From the NCBI RefSeq assembly GCF_005160265.1, contig NZ_CP039865.1:124001-188000 (forward strand): a DNA stretch of 64,000 nt, in the 5' to 3' direction. The notes under the pieces were generated by a model that saw nothing but the letters and a program-made list of their open reading frames with translations, made no database searches and was not told the origin of the DNA. Of the stretch, positions 1 to 8,602 are shown one piece after another. The first letter of the stretch is position 1. Every line of letters begins with the position of its first letter. A program made the translations under genes and the position numbers. The stretch comes from Phreatobacter aquaticus (GTDB taxonomy: Bacteria; Pseudomonadota; Alphaproteobacteria; Rhizobiales; Phreatobacteraceae).

Positions 1-698
1 GCCCGGATGACTGGGCTGGCACCCTTCCCGCCGCGATGATCGACCGCGACGCCGTGCGGCTGGTTCTGGAACTGATCGGCCCGCTGGCCGTCGACGGACG
101 GGACATTCTCGACGTCGGCTGCGGCCGGGGCGGCACGCTCTCAACCCTTGCCAGCCGGTTCGCCCCGCGCAAGCTGGTGGGGGTCGATCTCAATCCCCAG
201 AGCATCGCCCATTGCCGCGGAAGCCAGAGCGATCCCCGCGTCCAGTTCTTCCAGGGCGATGCCGAGGATCTGGCCTTCGGCGATGCCTCATTCGACATCG
301 TCACCAATATCGAGTCCTCGAATGCCTATCCCGCCATCGACCGGTTCTACCGTGAGGTGAACCGGGTTCTGCGAGTGGGCGGCGCCTTTGCCTATACCGA
401 CCTCCTGCGTCCGGACCAGTTCGACCACGCCCGCCGGTTCCTCACAGCGAACGGGTTTGCCCTCGACAGCGACCGTGACATCACCGCCAACGTTCTCGCC
501 GCGCGCCGCCAGAGCGCCGACACCCAGTTACGCGCCTTCAATGCGGCGGACGGCGCGCAGGCAGACGCAACCCATGATGCCCTGATGGCCTATTTCCTGG
601 CGCCCGAAGGCTCGGCCTTCTTCGACAGCGTCCAGGAGGGCCGCTTCGAATATCGCATCCTGCGGTTCCGCAAGACCTCCGACTGCAGCGAGCTTTGA
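1..698 (+). CDS. SAM-dependent methyltransferase, 5' end outside the window
   Basis: Class I SAM-dependent methyltransferase. The SAM-binding loop DVGCGRGG is followed by the acidic strand GVDLNPQ and by GDAEDL, then FDIVTNIESS. This pattern is typical of the O-methyltransferases attached to polyketide and non-ribosomal peptide pathways (phthiotriol dimycocerosate, McyJ and macrolide sugar methyltransferases). The reading frame is open from base 3 to the window edge, and the residues before the ATG at 36 still align with the paralogue downstream, so I treat the gene as truncated by the window and not as starting at 36. The next gene is a close paralogue beginning 5 bases after this stop, which indicates a tandem duplication inside one operon. 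The substrate cannot be told from sequence. Confidence 0.85.
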   Translation, partial: PDDWAGTLPAAMIDRDAVRLVLELIGPLAVDGRDILDVGCGRGGTLSTLASRFAPRKLVGVDLNPQSIAHCRGSQSDPRVQFFQGDAEDLAFGDASFDIVTNIESSNAYPAIDRFYREVNRVLRVGGAFAYTDLLRPDQFDHARRFLTANGFALDSDRDITANVLAARRQSADTQLRAFNAADGAQADATHDALMAYFLAPEGSAFFDSVQEGRFEYRILRFRKTSDCSEL

Positions 699-703
699 CG
701 TCG

Positions 704-1615
704 ATGAGCGCCCCCGACGATCAGGCCTATGACCTGCCGGACAAGGCAACCGATCCCGGCGGCTTCAAGACCCGCATCCAGCGCTTCTACGGCTTCTGGA
801 ACCGGCGGATCGGCAGCTCGGACTTCGCCGAACTCTCGCTGTTCATGAACTGGGGCTATCTGCCGGGTCTCTCGGACGAAGCCGTGCTCGCCCCGCGCCC
901 GGACGCGATCAATGCGAGTTCCGTCCGGCTCATCCTCGAACTTGTCGGGCCAAGCGCCATTGCCGGCGCCGACATTCTCGATGTCGGCTGCGGCCGGGGC
1001 GGCACCGTCGATACGCTGCTCGGCTATTACCAACCGCGCCACGTCACTGGCCTAGACCTGACACCGGAAAACATCGCGTTCTGCCAGAGCGCCGTGCGCT
1101 CGGAGCGATGCCGGTTCCTCGAGGGTGACGCCGAGAACCTGCCGTTCGACGATGCCCGCTTCGATATCGTCACCAATGTCGAGAGCTCGCATTGCTATCC
1201 CGATATCCGCCGGTTCTACCGGCAGGTGGCGCGGGTCCTGAAGCCCGGCGGGCTGTTCCTCTACACCGATGTCTTCGACACCGCCGACGTGGCCCAGCGG
1301 ATGATCGATCTCGCCGATTGCGGACTGGATATCCTAAGCGATCGCGACATCACGCCCAATGTGCTGATGGCGCGCGAGGCGGAGGGCGATCCGCAACTGG
1401 TCGAGATGGACAAGGCGGCCGGGACCGGCTCGCCCGACGACGCCGACGAGCGCGTGCTCGATCTGGTCGTCGCCCGGCCAGGCTCCCAGATGCATGTCGC
1501 CATGCAGGCGGGCCGGCTCAGCTATCGCATCCTGCGTGCCCGCAAGCGCATGGCCACCGGCGCCACGGGGCTTGGCCGCATCGCCGCGCGCGCCCAGGCA
1601 CGGCGCGGGACCTGA
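704..1615 (+). CDS. SAM-dependent methyltransferase, tandem paralogue
   Basis: Complete class I methyltransferase of 303 residues. The SAM motif DVGCGRGG lies near residue 95, followed by GLDLTPEN, GDAENLPF and FDIVTNVESSHCYP. The core is strongly similar to the preceding truncated gene, and both carry the VESS/IESS signature of secondary-metabolite O-methyltransferases. The ATG at 704 is preferred; a TTG at 695 overlapping the upstream stop is possible. No clear ribosome site is visible, fitting translational coupling. The family normally methylates hydroxyls on lipid, sugar or polyketide products. A phosphopantetheinyl transferase converges on this gene 9 bases later, which supports a role in a carrier-protein pathway. 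Confidence 0.85.
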   Translation: MSAPDDQAYDLPDKATDPGGFKTRIQRFYGFWNRRIGSSDFAELSLFMNWGYLPGLSDEAVLAPRPDAINASSVRLILELVGPSAIAGADILDVGCGRGGTVDTLLGYYQPRHVTGLDLTPENIAFCQSAVRSERCRFLEGDAENLPFDDARFDIVTNVESSHCYPDIRRFYRQVARVLKPGGLFLYTDVFDTADVAQRMIDLADCGLDILSDRDITPNVLMAREAEGDPQLVEMDKAAGTGSPDDADERVLDLVVARPGSQMHVAMQAGRLSYRILRARKRMATGATGLGRIAARAQARRGT

Positions 1616-1624
1616 GGCGAGCCG

Positions 1625-2323
1625 TCAGGCAAGCAGCGCGGCGGCCTCTCTGCGGTGGAGCGCGATCGCTCCGCCATCGCCCTCGACGGCGAGCGACCAG
1701 ACGCCGCCGTCGATCTCGCCACCCGCGAGATGCCACGTTCCAGGCAAGCCGCCGATCTCCGCCCTGGGGAGGCTCTCCTCGGCGAGCGCGATATGGGCAA
1801 GACTGAGCGACTGAAGAGCCCGGCGCGTGATGCCTTCGCCTGTCGCTTTCAGGATCGCCTCCTTGAGGGTCCAGTACCGCAGGAACAGCGCCTCGCGGCG
1901 GGTCGGATCGACAGCGTCGAGAGTGATGCGCTCGGCCGGGCTGAGAACGCTCGAAAGCAGGCTTGAATCCTGTGCGAGATCGCGTGGCCGCTCGACATCG
2001 ATGCCCACCACCACGCCCCGTCCAACCGCCACTGCCACGACGTCGCGCGAATGGCTGAGCGAGATGCCGAACCCCTCCGGCGCACCGGCAAGGAAGGGCT
2101 GGCCACCGGGGCGGTAGGCGAGACGGATATCGGCGGCGGCAAGGCCCGTCACCCCCGAGATCAGGCGCCGCAGCAGGCCATGCGCCATGGCATAGGCTGC
2201 GCGGTCGTCGGCGCGCATCAGCCGGGCGATCCGCTCATACTCGAAGGGTTCGAGGTCGTGCCAGTCTGTTGGCAAGCGATCGACCGCAGCGACGGCGATG
2301 TCGACCTGGCCTGCCGAGCTCAC
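1625..2323 (-). CDS. 4'-phosphopantetheinyl transferase, Sfp type
   Basis: Transfers 4'-phosphopantetheine from CoA to a serine of acyl or peptidyl carrier proteins. The 232-residue size fits the Sfp/EntD/AcpT-II class. The magnesium-binding motif GIDVE and the catalytic WTLKEAILKATG segment are both intact; upstream are GISLSHSRD and a PFLAG strand that also match the family. It starts at a GTG whose first bases overlap the stop of the formyltransferase upstream by 4 bases, so the pair is translationally coupled. Sfp-type enzymes usually serve secondary-metabolite synthases rather than fatty-acid ACP, in keeping with the methyltransferases that converge on it. Which synthase it serves is outside the window. 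Confidence 0.9.
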   Translation of the reverse strand: MSSAGQVDIAVAAVDRLPTDWHDLEPFEYERIARLMRADDRAAYAMAHGLLRRLISGVTGLAAADIRLAYRPGGQPFLAGAPEGFGISLSHSRDVVAVAVGRGVVVGIDVERPRDLAQDSSLLSSVLSPAERITLDAVDPTRREALFLRYWTLKEAILKATGEGITRRALQSLSLAHIALAEESLPRAEIGGLPGTWHLAGGEIDGGVWSLAVEGDGGAIALHRREAAALLA

Positions 2324-3237
2324 GACCGCCCCCGGCTGCTGCCGAGCACGCAGCCCGCCTGCAGGACACGGCTCGGCGCACCCTCGTCCGGCGCGATCTC
2401 CACCTTGGTCAGCCGCACCAGCCCGTCGCCGGCCACCACGTCGGCGCCCCGTTCGGACAGGCCGACAACCTGGCCAGGCGGAAGCCCTGATGGCCGAGGC
2501 CCGGCCCTTTCCGCTCGCCAGACCAGCACGGGGACCCCACCATCGATCCAGCTGCGTGCCGGCAGGAACGGGCTGAGCGCCCGCACGCGGCGCAGGATGG
2601 CCTCGGCCGGCAGCGCCCAGTCGAGCACGTGATCGGCAGGGGTCAGCGCGGGAAAGTAGCGCGAAGGACCGTCGCCCGGCTTGCCGGCCTCACCCGCCAG
2701 CACCGACAGGATGGCCGATGCATAGAAAGCCGCCGCGCCATCGCGCAGCCGCTCCTCCACGGCGTCGCGATAGGGATCGTCGTCGATAGGGACCGCGCGC
2801 GTCGCGATGATCGGCCCGTCATCGAGCCGCACCGACATCCGGTGGACCGTCTGGGTGATCGTCGGCCACCCTTCGACCATCGCACCGAACACGGGTTCGA
2901 GCCCGCGGGCGCCGGGAATGGCGCCGGGATGCAGGTTGAGAACGCCGAGGCGCGCCGCAGCCAGCACCGCTGCGACGAAGCGTTCTCCATGGCCCCAGTT
3001 GACGAAGAGATCGCAGCCAAGCGCTGCCAGGCGGCGAATGGTCTCAGCGTCATTGATCGAACCACCGACTTCCAGCAAGGGCAGGCCGGCCGACGCGGAA
3101 CGGCGCTGAATACCGGAGCCGATGGGGCCGCGCGGCGGGACCATCGCGCCGATATCGGCGCCCGCGGACAACAGCCGCTCCGCAAGCTCGAAACAGGCGA
3201 CCGATGCCCCGAGAATGGCGATCCTGGGTCGGGACAC
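2320..3237 (-). CDS. formyltransferase-fold protein (methionyl-tRNA formyltransferase-like)
   Basis: About 305 residues. The N-terminal formyltransferase domain carries the catalytic triad residues of the family: Asn and His in NLHPGAIPGARG and Asp in RLDDGPII. A C-terminal region resembles the Fmt C domain (PLLxWxx/TKVEIAPDEG). True Fmt is usually next to def and elsewhere in the genome; coupling here to a phosphopantetheinyl transferase suggests a specialised N-formyltransferase acting on an amino sugar or peptide of a natural product. The GTG at 3237 has a GGAG 9 bases upstream and is preferred; a GTG at 3252 is the longer option. The catalytic residues are seen; the pathway assignment is inference. 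Confidence 0.75.
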   Translation of the reverse strand: MSRPRIAILGASVACFELAERLLSAGADIGAMVPPRGPIGSGIQRRSASAGLPLLEVGGSINDAETIRRLAALGCDLFVNWGHGERFVAAVLAAARLGVLNLHPGAIPGARGLEPVFGAMVEGWPTITQTVHRMSVRLDDGPIIATRAVPIDDDPYRDAVEERLRDGAAAFYASAILSVLAGEAGKPGDGPSRYFPALTPADHVLDWALPAEAILRRVRALSPFLPARSWIDGGVPVLVWRAERAGPRPSGLPPGQVVGLSERGADVVAGDGLVRLTKVEIAPDEGAPSRVLQAGCVLGSSRGRS

Positions 3238-3424
3238 GGCGGCGAGCTCCACATGTCGGAAAGGGTCCGCGCGGCGTCAGCCCCGCCGCTTGATCGAGAC
3301 TTACCTCTGCAATGGCCGCTCGCGGCTGACAAGCCGGGAAACACCGGCCTTTCACCGCGAGCCGACAAGCAACGCGCTGGCTCCCAAGGGTTTCTTAGCA
3401 TTGTGATGGAATGCTTGGCCCTCG

Positions 3425-4954
3425 ATGAACCCCAGCGACCTTGCGGCACAGATGAAGCGGATGTTGCAGTTCCGGTCCACCTCACTGGCGCGCGGGATCG
3501 CGCTTGGCATCTCGGCTCTGGTCCTCACTGCGCTCGCCGTACTGGCGATTGACGTCCGCGGCCTCGCCGAAACCGTCGATGTACGGGCCAGCGAGCGGGA
3601 GACCAGCGACGTCCGGCACGGGCTGTTCGTTCTGGCCGAGGCGACTGTTGCCGAACATCTTGTCTTTGCCGGCTCGTCGGAAGCCTCCGCGCTGGTGCGC
3701 TCCGGCTTCGACAATGCCGCGACCCGCAACAGGTTCTGGGACAATGTCATCCTCGATCCGGCCGAGCATGCCTATGTCCTGGATTCTCGCGGCGAGACGA
3801 TCCTCTCCGAAAGCAGCGCGCCCGACCTCCCGAACTCTGCCCGCCTGACAGACCTTCGCTCCATTGCGCCGGTCATCGCCCGGTTGCGCGAACGGCATCG
3901 GGCCGCCAGCGACGAGACCGCCGGCAGGGCCATCTTTCCGGGCGCCTATGTCCACGAGGTCGCGGGGGTCGCGGGCAAGCCGTCACTGGTATCGGCCATC
4001 GCGATCGCCCCGTCGCATGCGGCCGGAAGCAACGAACAGCCGCCGGTTCTCGTTCATGTGACGCCACTGGACCGCCGTGTTATCGGCCAGCTCGCCAATA
4101 TCGCGCGTCTGCCCGATCTTGCCCTGTCGGAGACCGCCAGTCCCGGCGCCGCAACCGCGCGGATGGCACTCGCCGGATCCGACGGGCGAGTGCTCGCCCA
4201 TCTCACATGGGTCACCGCCCGTCCCGGCTGGACGGTGCTCGGCGCGCTGCTGCCGATCGTCCTCCTGTCGGCCATGGTCGTCGGCATGCAGGGGCTGGCC
4301 ACCGCCCGCTCGCTGTCGCGCTCCGCGGCAAGGCTCGCAGCCAGCGAGGCCGAAGCGCTGCGCCAGTCGCGCAGCGACGCCTCCACCGGTCTTGCCAATC
4401 GGGTGTGGTTCGAGGCCTGCTTTGCCGAACAGACCCGAGCCCTGGCCGATCAGAACTTCGGACTGGTCCTGATCGATCTCGACTTCTTCAAGTCGATCAA
4501 CGACACGCTTGGACACGGAGCTGGCGATGCCGTCATTGCGGCCGTCGCCGAGCGCCTCAAGGCCTTGCCTTTGCCCGCCACCTTCGTCGCCGCGCGGCTG
4601 GGCGGCGACGAATTCGCCGTCATGACATCGGCCCTCCAGGACGGCGAGGATCTCAGCAGCATCTGCGGGGCGATCCTTGCGTCAATCATGGCGCCTGTCG
4701 TCTTCGAGACAACGACGATTCCGGTCAGTGCCAGCATCGGGGCCGCGCTCTGGCCAGTCGACGGCAGGGACCTGTCCTCTCTGATGAAGTCCGCCGACCT
4801 TGCCCTCTACCGGTCGAAGCGGGAGGGCCGGGGGCGTTTCCACATCCACGACCTCGCCGAGGATTGCGCAGGCTCATTGCGTCTGGCGGCGGCCGGGCAT
4901 CTGGCTGGCGGAACGCCGCCGCGTGCCGTCAGGGGTCAAGCGCGCTCGGCCTGA
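3425..4954 (+). CDS. membrane diguanylate cyclase (GGDEF domain)
   Basis: Predicted to make cyclic di-GMP from two GTP. A first transmembrane helix spans roughly residues 22-43. It is followed by about 230 extracytoplasmic residues with no recognised sensor family, a second helix near 270-292, a short linker and a GGDEF domain. The active site reads RLGGDEF and the metal Asp is in LVLIDLDFFKSIND, so catalysis should be intact. The RxxD product-inhibition site expected five residues before GGDEF is absent (PATF there instead), so allosteric feedback of the usual kind is unlikely. No EAL domain. It stands alone between the natural-product genes and the acyl-CoA ligase. Confidence 0.92.
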   Translation: MNPSDLAAQMKRMLQFRSTSLARGIALGISALVLTALAVLAIDVRGLAETVDVRASERETSDVRHGLFVLAEATVAEHLVFAGSSEASALVRSGFDNAATRNRFWDNVILDPAEHAYVLDSRGETILSESSAPDLPNSARLTDLRSIAPVIARLRERHRAASDETAGRAIFPGAYVHEVAGVAGKPSLVSAIAIAPSHAAGSNEQPPVLVHVTPLDRRVIGQLANIARLPDLALSETASPGAATARMALAGSDGRVLAHLTWVTARPGWTVLGALLPIVLLSAMVVGMQGLATARSLSRSAARLAASEAEALRQSRSDASTGLANRVWFEACFAEQTRALADQNFGLVLIDLDFFKSINDTLGHGAGDAVIAAVAERLKALPLPATFVAARLGGDEFAVMTSALQDGEDLSSICGAILASIMAPVVFETTTIPVSASIGAALWPVDGRDLSSLMKSADLALYRSKREGRGRFHIHDLAEDCAGSLRLAAAGHLAGGTPPRAVRGQARSA

Positions 4955-5075
4955 CTGGCCCAAGCGCGCATTCCGGGAGGCCGCACCCGTTCGGCAACTC
5001 AGGATGCGCCCTTGAACGGTGGACCAAAGCCGCACTAAGCTCCTCCCAATGATAAAAATATGGGGAGGAATGAAC

Positions 5076-6770
5076 ATGGAGCGGTCCTGGCTCAAGAACT
5101 ATCCCGCTGGCGTGCCCGCGGATGTCGACATCCAGCAATATCCCTCGGTCGTCGCCCTTTTGGAGGAAAGCTTCCAGAAGTACCGCGACGACAAGGCCTA
5201 TATCTGCATGGACAAGGCGATGACCTTTGGCGAGGTCGACCGCATGTCGGTGGCGCTCGGCGCCTACCTGCAGGGCAAGGGCCTGAAGAAGGGCGACCGC
5301 GTCGCCATCATGATGCCCAACGTCCTGCAATATCCGGTGGCGGTGGCTGCCGTGATGCGGGCGGGCTTCATCGTGGTCAACGTCAACCCGCTCTACACGC
5401 CGCGCGAGCTGGAGCACCAGCTCAAGGATTCCGGCGCCCAGGCCATCATCATCCTGGAGAATTTCGCCAACACCCTTGAGCAGGTCCTGCCCGCGACGCC
5501 AATCAAGCACATCGTGCTGGCCTCTGTGGGCGACCTCCTCGGCTTCCCCAAGGGCGTGATCGTCAATTTCGTGCTGCGCAGCGTCAAGAAGGCGATCCCC
5601 GCCTTCTCGCTGCCATCAGCCGTGCGTTTCAACCAGGCCATATCCGAGGGCCGCGGCCTGACGCTGACCAGGCCGGACATCACCCCTCAGGATGTCGCCG
5701 TGCTCCAATATACCGGCGGCACGACCGGCGTCTCCAAGGGCGCGACGCTGCTGCACCAGACGATCATCGCCAATCTCCTGGCCTCCGAAGCCTGGTGCAA
5801 GCCGGGGCTGCGCAAGGAGATCGAGGGCCAGCCGGTCTTCATCTGCGCGCTGCCGCTCTATCACGTCTTCGCCTTCATCTCCTGCGGCCTGCTCGCCATG
5901 CGGATGGGCGGCGTGAACGTGCTGATCCCCAACCCGCGCGACATCCCGGGTCTGGTCAAGGAGATGGGCAAGTACAAGTTCAACATCATGCCGGGCGTCA
6001 ACACACTGTTCAACGCGCTGACCAACAACCCGGATTTCGCCAAGCTCGACTTCTCTAACCTGATGATCGCCAATGGCGGTGGCATGGCGGTGCAGGAGGC
6101 GGTGGCCCGCAAATGGCTCGCCATCACCAATTGCCCGATCGTCGAGGGCTATGGCCTGTCGGAAACCTCGTCCGGCATCACCTGCAACCCGACCAACTCG
6201 ACCGCCTATACCGGCACGATCGGCCTGCCCATGCCCAATGTCGAGGTGCGCATCCTCGACGATGACGGCCGCGACGTGCCGCTCGGCACACCGGGCGAGA
6301 TCGCCATCAAGGGCCCGCAGGTGATGGCCGGCTATTGGCAGCGCCCCGACGAGACCGCCAAGGTCATGACCCCGGACGGCTTCTTCAAGTCGGGCGATGT
6401 CGGCGTGATGGATGATCGCGGCTATATCAAGATCGTCGACCGGAAGAAGGACATGATCCTGGTCTCCGGCTTCAACGTCTATCCGAACGAGGTCGAGGCG
6501 GTGGCGGTCGAGCATCCGGGCGTTCTCGAATGCGCCGTGGTGGGCGTGCCCGACAAGAATTCCGGCGAGGCCGTGATGATGTACGTCGTCCGCAAGGACC
6601 CGAACCTCACCAAGGACGAGCTGATGGAGTTCTGCGCCAAGAACCTCACCGGTTACAAGAAGCCCAAATATATCGAGTTCCGGACCGATCTGCCGCGCAC
6701 CAATGTCGGCAAGATCCTGCGCCGCGAACTGCGTGACGAGGCCGTGAGAGACATGAGCAAGGCGGCCTGA
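5076..6770 (+). CDS. fadD: long-chain fatty acid--CoA ligase
   Basis: Activates fatty acids to acyl-CoA with ATP. All adenylate-forming motifs are visible in the 564 residues: the phosphate-binding YTGGTTGVSKGA, GYGLSETSS, the ATP-binding SGDVGVMDDRGY with IVDRKKDM, and the C-terminal catalytic lysine in NVGKILRREL. The ATG at 5076 is chosen because GGGGAGGAA lies 7 bases upstream; a GTG at 5019 is less likely. The PHA synthase gene follows 53 bases later on the same strand with no terminator between, so the pair probably forms one operon in which acyl-CoA made here could be drawn into polyester metabolism. A second ligase of this family lies at 37.9 kb. Confidence 0.93.
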   Translation: MERSWLKNYPAGVPADVDIQQYPSVVALLEESFQKYRDDKAYICMDKAMTFGEVDRMSVALGAYLQGKGLKKGDRVAIMMPNVLQYPVAVAAVMRAGFIVVNVNPLYTPRELEHQLKDSGAQAIIILENFANTLEQVLPATPIKHIVLASVGDLLGFPKGVIVNFVLRSVKKAIPAFSLPSAVRFNQAISEGRGLTLTRPDITPQDVAVLQYTGGTTGVSKGATLLHQTIIANLLASEAWCKPGLRKEIEGQPVFICALPLYHVFAFISCGLLAMRMGGVNVLIPNPRDIPGLVKEMGKYKFNIMPGVNTLFNALTNNPDFAKLDFSNLMIANGGGMAVQEAVARKWLAITNCPIVEGYGLSETSSGITCNPTNSTAYTGTIGLPMPNVEVRILDDDGRDVPLGTPGEIAIKGPQVMAGYWQRPDETAKVMTPDGFFKSGDVGVMDDRGYIKIVDRKKDMILVSGFNVYPNEVEAVAVEHPGVLECAVVGVPDKNSGEAVMMYVVRKDPNLTKDELMEFCAKNLTGYKKPKYIEFRTDLPRTNVGKILRRELRDEAVRDMSKAA

Positions 6771-6823
6771 GGCCGCCCACTCACGCCCTTTCCGCATCAC
6801 GCACCCGAACAGGGAGATGGACC

Positions 6824-8560
6824 ATGGCCGGAACCACCCGCCGCAGCACCACCGACGGCGCCGCTGAACCTGCCGCGAAATCGCTGACCGACCAGATCGC
6901 GGAGGAGGCCTCGCAGAACACGCTGGCGCTCAATCCGCTGGTCGGCATGCGCTCGGAAGACCTCCTGTCGGCGGCGGGCACCGTGATCAGCGCGCTGGCC
7001 TCCCACCCCCAGGTGGTCGCCCAGAGCTGGGTCGGCTTCATGGGGGAAATGGGCCGGATCCTGACCGGCAAATCCGATATCGGCGCCGATGCCAAGGACA
7101 AGCGTTTTGCCCATCCGGCGTGGAGCGAGAGCGCTCTGCATCGCGGCCTGATGCAGTCCTACACGGCCTGGGCGAAGGCCGTGACCGATGCCGTCGGCAA
7201 GACCGAACTGTCCGACAAGGACTCAGCCCGCGCCCGGCTCGTGACCTCGATCTTCGTCGATGCCATGGCACCGTCGAACAACCTCATCGCCAACCCGCTG
7301 GCCTTGAAACAGGCGGTCGACACCAAGGGACAGAGCCTCGTCGAGGGCTTCAAGAACTTCATCGGCGACATGACCAAGAATGGCGGCCTGCCGAGCCAGG
7401 TCGACATGACAAAATTCAAGGTCGGCGAGAACCTCGCCAACACCCCGGGTACGGTGGTGTTCCGCAACGACGTGCTGGAACTGATCCTCTACACGCCGAC
7501 AACCGAGAAGGTGTTCAAGCGCCCGCTGCTGATCGTGCCGCCGCAGATCAACAAATACTATGCGGTCGACATGTCGCCCTCGAAGAGCATGATCCGCTTC
7601 CTGCTCTCGCAGGGCATCCAGCCCTTCTGCATTTCCTGGCGCAATCCGACCGAGAAGCAGCGCGACTGGGGCCTCGACACCTATATCGCCGCCCTCGACG
7701 AGGCGGTGGATGCGGCGCTCGAGATCACCGGATCGAAGAGCCTGAACGTCATGGGCTCCTGCTCAGGCGGCATCACGGTCTCCACCTATGCCGGCTGGCT
7801 CGCGGGCCAGGGCCTGACCAAGCTCAACGGCATCATCCTCGCCGTCTGCGTGATCGATACCGAAGCCTCCACCGACACCGATTTCGCGGCGCTGGTGACT
7901 CCGGAATCGGTGCTGGCGGCCAAGCAGATGTCGGCGATGCGCGGCGTGCTCGACGGGCAGGACATGGCCAAGATGTTCGCGTGGATGCGGCCGAACGACC
8001 TGATCTGGAACTATTGGGTCAACAATTACCTGATGGGCAACCAGCCGCCGGCCTTCGACATCCTCTACTGGAATGCCGACACGACGCGCCTGCCGGCCCG
8101 CCTGCACGGCGATTTCCTCGACCTGATCTTCACCAATCCCTTCGTCAATGCCGGCAAGATGGTGATCCATGGCACGCCGATCGACATGGGCAAGGTCAAG
8201 GCCGACACCTATGTGATCGGCGGCACCACCGACCACATCACGCCCTGGAAGGCGGTCTACCAGACCGCCCGCATCTATGGCCCGGAGACGACCTTCGTCC
8301 TCTCCAATTCCGGCCACCTGCAGAGCCTCCTGAACCCGCCCGGCAACCCCAAGGCCTGGTATGTCACCGCCAAGGCCAAGCCCGCCGATGCCGACCAATG
8401 GGCCGCCACCGGCAAGAAGCATGAGGGCTCGTGGTGGACCGACTGGGCCGCCTGGATCAAGGAGCGCGGCGACAAGCAGGTCGCCGCCCCCAAGGCTGCC
8501 GGCAGCAAGAAGCACCCGCCGCTCGGCGCGGCGCCAGGAACCTATGTGTTCGAGCCGTGA
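6824..8560 (+). CDS. phaC: class I poly(3-hydroxyalkanoate) synthase
   Basis: Polymerises 3-hydroxyacyl-CoA into PHA on the granule surface. The 578 residues fit class I PhaC. The lipase-like box GSCSGG (nucleophile Cys near residue 311), the Asp of GGTTDHITPW (near 468) and the His of NSGHLQSLLNPPGN (near 496) give the full Cys-Asp-His triad at the spacing of the family. PPQINKYYAVDMSPSKS and the tryptophan-rich SWRNPTEKQRDWG segment are also characteristic. A GGGAGATGG ribosome site precedes the ATG. It follows fadD and is convergent with a DUF2235 gene. No phaA, phaB, phasin or phaR is in this window. The GC-rich hairpin just after the stop is a likely terminator. Confidence 0.96.
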   Translation: MAGTTRRSTTDGAAEPAAKSLTDQIAEEASQNTLALNPLVGMRSEDLLSAAGTVISALASHPQVVAQSWVGFMGEMGRILTGKSDIGADAKDKRFAHPAWSESALHRGLMQSYTAWAKAVTDAVGKTELSDKDSARARLVTSIFVDAMAPSNNLIANPLALKQAVDTKGQSLVEGFKNFIGDMTKNGGLPSQVDMTKFKVGENLANTPGTVVFRNDVLELILYTPTTEKVFKRPLLIVPPQINKYYAVDMSPSKSMIRFLLSQGIQPFCISWRNPTEKQRDWGLDTYIAALDEAVDAALEITGSKSLNVMGSCSGGITVSTYAGWLAGQGLTKLNGIILAVCVIDTEASTDTDFAALVTPESVLAAKQMSAMRGVLDGQDMAKMFAWMRPNDLIWNYWVNNYLMGNQPPAFDILYWNADTTRLPARLHGDFLDLIFTNPFVNAGKMVIHGTPIDMGKVKADTYVIGGTTDHITPWKAVYQTARIYGPETTFVLSNSGHLQSLLNPPGNPKAWYVTAKAKPADADQWAATGKKHEGSWWTDWAAWIKERGDKQVAAPKAAGSKKHPPLGAAPGTYVFEP

Positions 8561-8581
8561 GGGGCCGCGTCTCGGCCCCTC
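8559..8581. terminator. hairpin between convergent phaC and DUF2235 genes
   Basis: A perfect 9-base stem (GAGGGGCCG / CGGCCCCTC) with a 5-base loop begins at the phaC stop codon, in the 42-base gap between the two convergent genes. There is no run of T after it, so intrinsic termination would be weak; the position favours a shared bidirectional role. Confidence 0.5.
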
Positions 8582-8602
8582 TCCGCCACTGACCCGCAAC
8601 CG

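Noticed and set aside
36-698. ATG at 36 as the true start of the first methyltransferase
   Set aside because: The frame is open to the window edge and residues ahead of this Met still align with the paralogue, so the gene begins outside the window.
5616-6800. Long open frame (394 codons) on the minus strand opposite fadD
   Set aside because: It mirrors the codon pattern of fadD, has no recognisable domain, and fadD's motifs are unambiguous on the plus strand.
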